From NCBI GenBank assembly GCA_016706565.1, contig JADJJI010000003.1:558001-622000 (forward strand): 64,000 bases of DNA, given 5' to 3'. Each line of letters opens with the position of its first letter. Position 1 is the first letter of the stretch. Below are positions 50,968-64,000 of this stretch, piece after piece. The position numbers were made by a program, and so were the translations under genes. Source of the stretch: Piscinibacter sp. (GTDB taxonomy: Bacteria > Pseudomonadota > Gammaproteobacteria > Burkholderiales > Burkholderiaceae_C). A model generated the notes under the pieces. The model was not told the origin of the DNA. It ran no database searches and saw nothing but the letters and a program-made list of their open reading frames with translations.

Positions 50968-52644
50968 TTGATCCATCTGCTCAACCTGCTCGCCGCCATC
51001 GCCTTGCTGGTGTGGAGCACCTATCTCGTGCGCACCGGCATGCTGCGCGTGGCCGGCGAGAACCTGCGCGGCGTGCTGTCACGCAGCTTCAGCAACCGGC
51101 TGCGCGCCCTGCTCGCCGGCCTGGGCGTGACCAGCCTGGTGCAGTCGGCCACCGCCACCTGCCTGATCGTCGCCAGTTTCGTCGGCAAGGGCCTGGTGGG
51201 CACCGGCGCGGCGCTGGCAGTGATGCTGGGCGCCGACGTCGGCTCCGCGATGATGGCGGTGGTCTTCTCGTTCGACCTGTCGTGGCTGTCGCCGCTGCTC
51301 ATCTTTGCCGGCGTGGTGATGTTCACCTCGCGGCAGGACACCGGCATCGGCCGCGTCGGCCGCGTGCTGATCGGCCTCGGTCTGATCACGCTGGCGTTGC
51401 AGCTCATCGTCGAGGCGACCACGCCGCTGACGCAGTCGCCCGCGGTGCGCACGCTGCTGGCCTCGCTGCCCAACGAGGTGCTGCTCGACATCGTGGTCGG
51501 TGCAGTGCTCACCGTGCTGTCCTATTCGAGCCTGGCGATCGTGCTGCTCACCGCGACGCTGGCCAGCTCCAGCATCCTGCCGGTGAACGTGGCGCTGGGC
51601 CTGGTGATCGGCGCCAACCTGGGCAGCGGCCTGCTCGCACTGATCGCCACCAGCGGCGCCTCGCCCCAGGTGCGCCGGCTGCCGCTGGGCAACCTGGTCT
51701 TCAAGCTCGGCGGCGCGGCGATCGCGATCCCGCTGCTGCCGCAGGCCCATGTGTGGCTGCAGCTCACCGGCGCCGCCGTGCACGAGCAGGTGGTCTGGTT
51801 CCATCTCGGCTTCAACCTTGTGCTCGCCACGCTGTTCATCAGCTTCACCGGCGTGGTGGGCCGACTCGTCGAGCGCCTGTTGCCCGAGCCGGCGCTCGGC
51901 GCCGATGCCTCGCGTCCGCGCCACCTCGACCCGACGGCGCTGGCCACGCCTTCGCTGGCCATCAGCTGCGCGGCGCGCGAGGCGCTGCACCAGGCCGACG
52001 TGGTGGAGACCATGCTGCGCGGCATCATGCCGGTGATCCGCCACAACGACCTTCAGCTGGCCGAGCAACTGCGCAAGATGGACGACAGCGTCGACGAGCT
52101 CTACTCGGCGATCAAGTTCTACCTGACGCAGATCTCGCGCGAGGCGCTGTCCGAGCGTGAGAGCCGCCGCTGGACCGACATCCTGTCGTTCACCATCAAC
52201 ATGGAGCAGATCGGCGACGTCATCGAGCGTGTGCTGCAGGACGTGGAAGACAAGAAGATCCGCAAGAACCGCAGCTTCTCGGAGGCCGGGCTGGCCGAGA
52301 TCAGCCACCTGCACGAGCGCCTGATGGCCAACCTGCGCCTGGGCATGAGCGTGTTCCTCGACGGCCACGTGCGCGACGCGAAGAAGCTGCTCGAGGAGAA
52401 GGCGCGGTTCCGCGACCTCGAGCGCGAGTACGCCGCCAGCCACATCGCGCGGCTGCAAGACAACACCGCGCAGAGCATCGAGACGAGTTCGCTGCACCTG
52501 GACCTGATCAGCGACCTCAAGCGCATCAACTCGCACCTGTGCTCGATCGCCTACCCCATCCTCGACTCGGCCGGCGTACTTTCGCAGACGCGCATCCGCC
52601 ATTCCAAGCTCGCCGAGCTGTCGGGCGAAGAGAACAAGCCTTGA
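50968..52644 (+). CDS. Na/Pi cotransporter family protein with PhoU-like domain
   Basis: A 558-residue membrane protein. Two inverted Na/Pi cotransporter repeats contain the QSATATCLIVASFVGKGLVG and ANLGSGLLALIATSG elements, and the C-terminal ~200 residues form a PhoU-like helical domain (AAREALHQADVVETMLRGIM, NMEQIGDVIERVLQDVEDKK). Similar to E. coli YjbB, it would export or import phosphate with sodium. The start is TTG at 50968, preceded by GGAGAA; no ATG lies near in this frame. Confidence 0.88.
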   Translation: MIHLLNLLAAIALLVWSTYLVRTGMLRVAGENLRGVLSRSFSNRLRALLAGLGVTSLVQSATATCLIVASFVGKGLVGTGAALAVMLGADVGSAMMAVVFSFDLSWLSPLLIFAGVVMFTSRQDTGIGRVGRVLIGLGLITLALQLIVEATTPLTQSPAVRTLLASLPNEVLLDIVVGAVLTVLSYSSLAIVLLTATLASSSILPVNVALGLVIGANLGSGLLALIATSGASPQVRRLPLGNLVFKLGGAAIAIPLLPQAHVWLQLTGAAVHEQVVWFHLGFNLVLATLFISFTGVVGRLVERLLPEPALGADASRPRHLDPTALATPSLAISCAAREALHQADVVETMLRGIMPVIRHNDLQLAEQLRKMDDSVDELYSAIKFYLTQISREALSERESRRWTDILSFTINMEQIGDVIERVLQDVEDKKIRKNRSFSEAGLAEISHLHERLMANLRLGMSVFLDGHVRDAKKLLEEKARFRDLEREYAASHIARLQDNTAQSIETSSLHLDLISDLKRINSHLCSIAYPILDSAGVLSQTRIRHSKLAELSGEENKP

Positions 52645-52651
52645 GCCGGCC

Positions 52652-53509
52652 ATGGCACTGACCTGGCCAGTGGTGGCCGCGGTGCTGTTCGGCGCGTTGC
52701 TGCATGCCTCCTGGAACGCGCTCATCAAGGGCGGCACCGACAAGGCGCTGGACACCGCACTGATCCACGGCCTGGGGCTGGTCGTCGCGCTGCCGGTGGT
52801 CGCCATCGTCGGTGTGCCGGCACGCGAGGCCTGGCCCTTCCTCGCGGCCTCGATCGTGGTGCACCTGGGTTACTACATCGCGCTGGTCGGTGCCTACCGG
52901 CATGGTGAGCTCGGGCTCACCTACCCGGTGATGCGCGGGCTGGCGCCGCTGCTCGTGGCCTGCGCCAGTGCAGCACTGCTCGGCGAGGTGTTGCCCCTGG
53001 CCGCATGGTTCGGCGTGCTGGCCATCAGCGTGGGCGTGGTCGGCGTGGGCCTGTCGCGCAGCGCCATCGGCGGCCACCCCGGCAAGGCCTTGCGCTATGC
53101 GCTGGCCAACGCGGCCATCATCGCGCTGTACACGGTGATCGACGGCCTGGGCGTGCGCGCCGCCGGCCACGCGTTGAGCTACGTTGCCACCTTGTTCCTC
53201 TTCGAAGGCCTGCCCTACTTCCTGCTCGTCATGTGGCGGCGCGGCGAGCACCGGCCGCAGGCATGGCGCTACATGGGCCGGCGCTGGAAGCTCGCGCTGG
53301 CCGGCACCGCGGCCTCGTTCGGCTCCTATGCGATCGCGCTATGGGCCATGACGCAGGCCCCTGTCGCCACGGTGGCGGCGCTGCGCGAGACCTCGGTGCT
53401 GTTCGCCGCGGCGCTGGGTACGCTGTGGCTGAAGGAGGAGTTCGGCGCCCTGCGCGCCGCGAGTACCGTGTTGCTGCTGGCCGGCGTGCTCTCGATGCGT
53501 CTGGCTTGA
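52652..53509 (+). CDS. EamA/DMT family transporter
   Basis: A 285-residue drug/metabolite transporter with ten hydrophobic segments in two EamA repeats. The N-terminal repeat begins WPVVAAVLFGALLHASWNAL and the C-terminal ends PVATVAALRETSVLFAAALG and STVLLLAGVLSMRLA. Substrate unknown. It is seven bases after the Na/Pi cotransporter gene. Confidence 0.88.
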   Translation: MALTWPVVAAVLFGALLHASWNALIKGGTDKALDTALIHGLGLVVALPVVAIVGVPAREAWPFLAASIVVHLGYYIALVGAYRHGELGLTYPVMRGLAPLLVACASAALLGEVLPLAAWFGVLAISVGVVGVGLSRSAIGGHPGKALRYALANAAIIALYTVIDGLGVRAAGHALSYVATLFLFEGLPYFLLVMWRRGEHRPQAWRYMGRRWKLALAGTAASFGSYAIALWAMTQAPVATVAALRETSVLFAAALGTLWLKEEFGALRAASTVLLLAGVLSMRLA

Positions 53510-53580
53510 CGCATGTCGCCTCCGGCAGAGCCGTGCCCCCCTAGACTACGGGCAAAACATGGGCTCAGTTGGGAGCACAG

Positions 53581-55944
53581 ATGGCGACATGGCGCTTGGA
53601 GACTGCGCTTCGACAGGCGACGCTCGCCCTGGCGGCGGTGGCGCCGCCATTCGCGACGGCGGCTGAGAGCGGCATCGTTCCGCCAGAGGCCGCCGCACGT
53701 GACGTGGCCGACATGGACATCACCGAACTGGTGGACGTTCCCGTCTCGCCTTTCGACGTCTCGGCTCACCTCGACCGCGGCTACCGCGCCTCGAATGCCG
53801 TGTCGGCCTCGCGCTTCGACGCGCCGGTGCGCGACCTGCCATTCGCCATCCAGGCGTTCACGGAGTCCTTCATCAGGGACCAGTCGCCGCGCGACATCCA
53901 TGACATCGCCCGCTACTCTCCCGGGGTCACCTACCGCAGCAACGACTTCAACGAAGGCAACGCCAACCTCGCCATTCGCGGCTTTGCCGTGAGCTCCGTG
54001 CCCGGCGGAACGCAGATCCTGCGCGATGGCGCCCTCGGCCCCTCGATCTTCGACTTCACCAACATCGCACGCGTGGAGGTAGTCAAGGGCCCGTCCTCCT
54101 TCCTCTACGGGCAGGTGGCACCCGGCGGCATCGTCAACATCATCACCAAGAGCCCGCAACCGCGCTTCGAGGCCTCCGGGGAGGCCGGCATCGGCTCCTA
54201 TGGGCAGTACCGCACCAAAGCCGACGTGACCGGGCCCGCCTCCAGCACGCTTCGTTATCGCCTCGCCGCGTCGTACGACCAGGACATCCACTACTGGGAG
54301 CCCTATGACGCGCATTCGCGAAACTTCTCGCCGGCACTGTGGTGGCAGCCGAGCGACCGTGTCAGCGTGTCGCTCAAGTACGAGAACTTTCGCAAGCTCG
54401 AGACGCCGCTGCTGCTGCAGAAGCCGGGCTACGGGCGCCAGAGCGGCGTGGTGCCAACACCGGCCGATCCCAACCTGTCCGGGGTCGACGTGCCGGGCCT
54501 GCCGGACACCTGGAACAGCATGTCCGACGTCGACTACCGGCTCAGCGAGAGCGAGAGCCTGAACGCCTGGATCGACTTCAAGCTCGATGATCACTGGCAC
54601 CTGCGCGGCACCTACGCGAAACAGCACTACCGCACGGACATGCTGTTCTCCGGCAACTTCGGCATGGCCAACAACACGACCTTCCTGCAAGGCCGCCGCC
54701 TGCGCGCGCAGACCTATGCGAACCGGGACGAGACCTTGTCGGTGGACGTGGTCGGCCAGCACCGGTTCGGCGCCACGAGCCTGCGCCTGCTGCTCGGCGC
54801 CCAGCACGTCGTGCGGCGCTTCGACAACTGGGCGGCCCAGGCACCGAACGATCCTGCGCTGGGCAGCGACCCGACCGCATCGCCCCTGCCGCTGTGGGAC
54901 CTGCGCGACCCGTCCACCTGGAACCGCCACGTCACCATTCCGAGGTCGGCCCTCACCGCGAACCCGACGGACCGCCGTTCCGACGCCACGGACCAATCCG
55001 TGTACGCGGGCAGCACGATGGGCCTGCTCGACGATCGGCTGCTGCTGCTGGCCGGCTTGCGCCTGACCCGCACGCGCAACATGCTCGACAACCGCCTCAC
55101 GCAGCAGGTCGATCGCATCGACGCCCGAAAGACCACACCGCAGCTGGGTGTGCTGTACAAGATCGACCCCGGCCTCGCCGCCTTCGCTTCGTATGCCGAA
55201 TCCTTCGTGCCCGGCGCGACCATCCTCAATCGCCTCGACGGCTCGACCGCGGCGGCCGAACCCAGCGAGGGCAAGGGCTTCGACCTGGGCCTGAAGGCCG
55301 TGCTGCTCGATGGCCGCGTTTCCGGAACGCTGAGCTACTTCGACCTGCGCAACCGCCGCATCGTCAATGACCTGGCCCTGACGAATTCGGCCGGATCGGT
55401 GGAGATCTATAACCTGCAAAGCGGCGAGCAACGCTCGCGAGGCGTCGAGCTGGATCTCACGCTGTCGCCGGCGCCACGCTGGCAGGTCTACCTGTCCTAC
55501 AGCTACATGGATGCGAGGATCGTCGAAGTCACCGGAAACGACGCGGCAGTACTCGCCCAGGACCCCGCCACGCTGGATGCCGCCGGCCAGATCAACTACA
55601 AGACCGTGAACCTGCTGCACGGTGCCAGATTGCAGATGAGCGCCCCGCATCTAGCCAACGTATGGGCACGCCACGACTTCGGCCCGGGCCGCCTGGAGGG
55701 CGCCTACGTCGGCGGCGGACTCAACATCGTGCGCGACCAGACGCTGCTGCCGGAGGGGCCGCAGTCCTCCCGACAGAGTTACACCCTGGTGAACGCGATG
55801 GCTGGCTTTTCGTGGCGTGCGAACGGCAGACCCATGAGCCTGGAACTGAGCGGGAAGAACCTGGGCGGTGCCACCTACCGGCCGTCCCAGAGCACGCGTT
55901 CGCGTCCGCGCGAAGTGCTGCTGACGCTGCGGGCAGCGATGTGA
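53581..55944 (+). CDS. TonB-dependent outer-membrane receptor
   Basis: A 787-residue receptor. A signal sequence ([20 protein letters not shown], cleavage near ATA/AE) is followed by a possible TonB box ([11 protein letters not shown]), the plug domain (residues ~75-215; [35 protein letters not shown]) and a 22-strand barrel. The last residue is Met rather than the usual Phe, in [11 protein letters not shown]. Plug and barrel resemble siderophore receptors. GGGAG lies before the ATG at 53581. The GTG of the YfiR gene overlaps its stop, so receptor, YfiR and sensor kinase form one operon. Confidence 0.9.
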   Translation: MATWRLETALRQATLALAAVAPPFATAAESGIVPPEAAARDVADMDITELVDVPVSPFDVSAHLDRGYRASNAVSASRFDAPVRDLPFAIQAFTESFIRDQSPRDIHDIARYSPGVTYRSNDFNEGNANLAIRGFAVSSVPGGTQILRDGALGPSIFDFTNIARVEVVKGPSSFLYGQVAPGGIVNIITKSPQPRFEASGEAGIGSYGQYRTKADVTGPASSTLRYRLAASYDQDIHYWEPYDAHSRNFSPALWWQPSDRVSVSLKYENFRKLETPLLLQKPGYGRQSGVVPTPADPNLSGVDVPGLPDTWNSMSDVDYRLSESESLNAWIDFKLDDHWHLRGTYAKQHYRTDMLFSGNFGMANNTTFLQGRRLRAQTYANRDETLSVDVVGQHRFGATSLRLLLGAQHVVRRFDNWAAQAPNDPALGSDPTASPLPLWDLRDPSTWNRHVTIPRSALTANPTDRRSDATDQSVYAGSTMGLLDDRLLLLAGLRLTRTRNMLDNRLTQQVDRIDARKTTPQLGVLYKIDPGLAAFASYAESFVPGATILNRLDGSTAAAEPSEGKGFDLGLKAVLLDGRVSGTLSYFDLRNRRIVNDLALTNSAGSVEIYNLQSGEQRSRGVELDLTLSPAPRWQVYLSYSYMDARIVEVTGNDAAVLAQDPATLDAAGQINYKTVNLLHGARLQMSAPHLANVWARHDFGPGRLEGAYVGGGLNIVRDQTLLPEGPQSSRQSYTLVNAMAGFSWRANGRPMSLELSGKNLGGATYRPSQSTRSRPREVLLTLRAAM

Positions 55945-56524
55945 AGCTGCCCTGGCTGCCCCGTTCGGGCCGCGTGGCGGTCGTCTGCTGCCTCCTGGCC
56001 CTGCTGCCACCGCATGGCGGCGCCGACGCTCAGGATCGGCCTGCCGTGTCGGCGGCGAGGGTCGAGGCGGCGTTCCTGCGCAACTTCGCGCGCTACGTGG
56101 GCTGGCCGGCACGCGCCTTCGCGAGCGAGCGTTCGGCCTGGTCCGTCTGCATCGTCGGCAATGGCCACTTCGACGACACGCTGGAGGCGACCTTCCAGAA
56201 CCGCACCGAGCAGGGACGCGCCTTCGAGGTCGTGCGGGGCGCCAGGCTCGAGCAGTTGCCGGCCTGCCAGATCGTCTTCGTCGATGTCGCGCAGGCAGCG
56301 GAGCGCCGCGCCGTGTTGGCCAGGCTGAACAGGCAACCGGTGCTCACCGTGGGCATCGCGCCGGAGTTCCTCGACGAGGGCGGCATCGTCAGGCTGCTGG
56401 CCGGCGAGCGCGTCGAGATGAGCATCAACCTCGATCAGGCGCGCGCGTCCTCGTTGACGATCCCGTCGACGATGCTCGAGGTCTCGCGCAGCGTCGTGGA
56501 GAACGGCACGCTGCGGAGGTGGCG

Positions 56525-56528
<4 letters not shown>
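55941..56528 (+). CDS. Periplasmic YfiR/DUF4154 family protein
   Basis: A 195-residue exported protein: signal peptide [20 protein letters not shown], then the DUF4154 domain ([60 protein letters not shown]). Pseudomonas YfiR represses the diguanylate cyclase YfiN from the periplasm. Here the coupled gene encodes a sensor kinase, so YfiR could modulate that kinase instead. Start is GTG overlapping the receptor stop (GTGA); its stop overlaps the kinase ATG (ATGA). Confidence 0.88.
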
Positions 56529-59329
<2,801 letters not shown>

Positions 59330-59335
59330 ACGAGC

Positions 59336-63299
<3,964 letters not shown>

Positions 63300-63309
63300 C
63301 GGTCCGGGT

Positions 63310-64000
63310 TCAGGCCGCTTCGGCCAGGCTGACCGCGGCTTCCATGTCCACCGCCACGATGCGCGAGACGCCCTGCTCCTGCATGGTCACGCCGATGAGC
63401 TGCTCGGCCATCTCCATGGCGATCTTGTTGTGGCTGATGAACAGGAACTGCGTGCCCTGCGCTCATCTCGGTGACCAGCTTGGCGTAGCGCTCGGTGTTG
63501 GCGTCGTCCAGCGGCGCGTCGACCTCGTCGAGCAGGCAGAACGGCGCCGGGTTGAGCTGGAAGATCGCGAACACCAGCGCGATCGCGGTCAGCGCCTTCT
63601 CGCCGCCCGAGAGCAGGTGGATGGTGCTGTTCTTCTTGCCCGGCGGCTGCGCCATCACCTGCACGCCGGCGTCGAGGATCTCGTCGCCGGTCATCACCAG
63701 CTTGGCCTGGCCGCCGCCGAACAGCGTCGGGAACATGCGGCCGAAATGTTCGTTGACCTGGTTGAAGGTGTTGCCCAGCAGGTCGCGCGTTTCCAGGTCG
63801 ATCTTGTGGATGGCGTCTTCGAGCGTGTTGATGGCTTCGGACAGGTCGGCGTTCTGCGCGTCGAGGAAGGTCTTGCGTTCGCGCGCGGCCGTCAGCTCGT
63901 CGAGCGCAGCCAGGTTGACCGCCCCGAGCGCATTGATGTCGCGATTGATGCGGTCGATCTCGCCCTGCAGGCCGTAGAGCTTGACGCCGTTCGCCTCGAT
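63310..64000 (-). CDS. smc: Chromosome segregation protein SMC, C-terminal part (partial, frameshifted)
   Basis: The 3' end of smc; the gene continues beyond 64000. The reading frame from 64000 shows [18 protein letters not shown], the ABC signature [17 protein letters not shown] and Walker [21 protein letters not shown], and then shifts after KLVTEMS near 63460. The following frame gives the expected C-terminus ([20 protein letters not shown] ... [13 protein letters not shown]) and stop at 63310. Minus strand has ATGAGCGCAGGG where ATGAGC-CAGGGC is expected, so a single extra base explains it. Since SMC is a core gene, a sequence error is likely. Confidence 0.85.

Overview
The window is a GC-rich bacterial chromosome segment packed with genes on both strands; no gap between genes exceeds 300 bases. 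The gene content (liv transporter with acyl-CoA ligase, propionyl-CoA/methylmalonyl-CoA module, glnA-ntrBC, ligA-zipA-smc, IclR and GntR/FCD regulators) and protein sequences point to a betaproteobacterium of the order Burkholderiales, probably near the Rubrivivax/Leptothrix/Variovorax group. This is inferred from recognised families, not from a search. I saw no tRNA, rRNA, CRISPR array, insertion sequence or prophage.

Layout. 1-7.4 kb: end of an enoyl-CoA hydratase-type gene, a branched-chain-amino-acid-type ABC transporter (livF, livG, livM, livH, binding protein) and a fatty-acyl-CoA ligase. 7.6-13.4 kb: yciB, bolA, a parvulin isomerase, a LolD-like ATPase divergent from a GDSL esterase, a FecR/DUF6600 protein and peptide deformylase. 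13.4-21.7 kb: propionate catabolism (VOC protein, pccA, pccB, meaB, methylmalonyl-CoA mutase, divergent GntR regulator), then a damaged junction into dihydrofolate reductase. 21.7-27.4 kb: an amidase, then the most notable locus, a complete selenoneine gene set: senC (selenophosphate synthetase), senB (selenosugar synthase), senA (EgtB-like selenoneine synthase) and egtD (hercynine-forming methyltransferase). 27.5-33.8 kb: small membrane, ATP-grasp, YHS, DUF547, methyltransferase and TlpA-type genes. 33.8-38.2 kb: a sigma-54 regulator and a Crp/Fnr regulator, divergent from a Rieske protein-ccoG pair preceded by an FNR-type box. 38.2-44 kb: xth, then ntrC, ntrB, a DUF4124 gene and glnA, with a sigma-54/NtrC promoter upstream of glnA. 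44-53.5 kb: CinA-like, EI24, beta-propeller, creatininase, AIM24, GGDEF, IclR, Na/Pi cotransporter and EamA genes. 53.6-59.3 kb: a translationally coupled TonB receptor-YfiR-hybrid histidine kinase operon. 59.3-64 kb: Nudix hydrolase, ligA, zipA and the 3' end of smc.

How the genes work together. Selenoneine would be made from histidine (EgtD gives hercynine) and selenide (SenC gives selenophosphate, SenB puts Se on a sugar, SenA joins it to hercynine). Propionyl-CoA would be carboxylated by PccAB and isomerised to succinyl-CoA by the mutase kept active by MeaB. GlnA synthesis would be set by NtrBC encoded just downstream.

Caution: at least four genes carry indels or a deletion relative to their families (methylmalonyl-CoA mutase, GntR/DHFR junction, DUF4124 gene, smc). 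Two of these are normally essential or core, so sequence or assembly errors are a serious possibility for this region.
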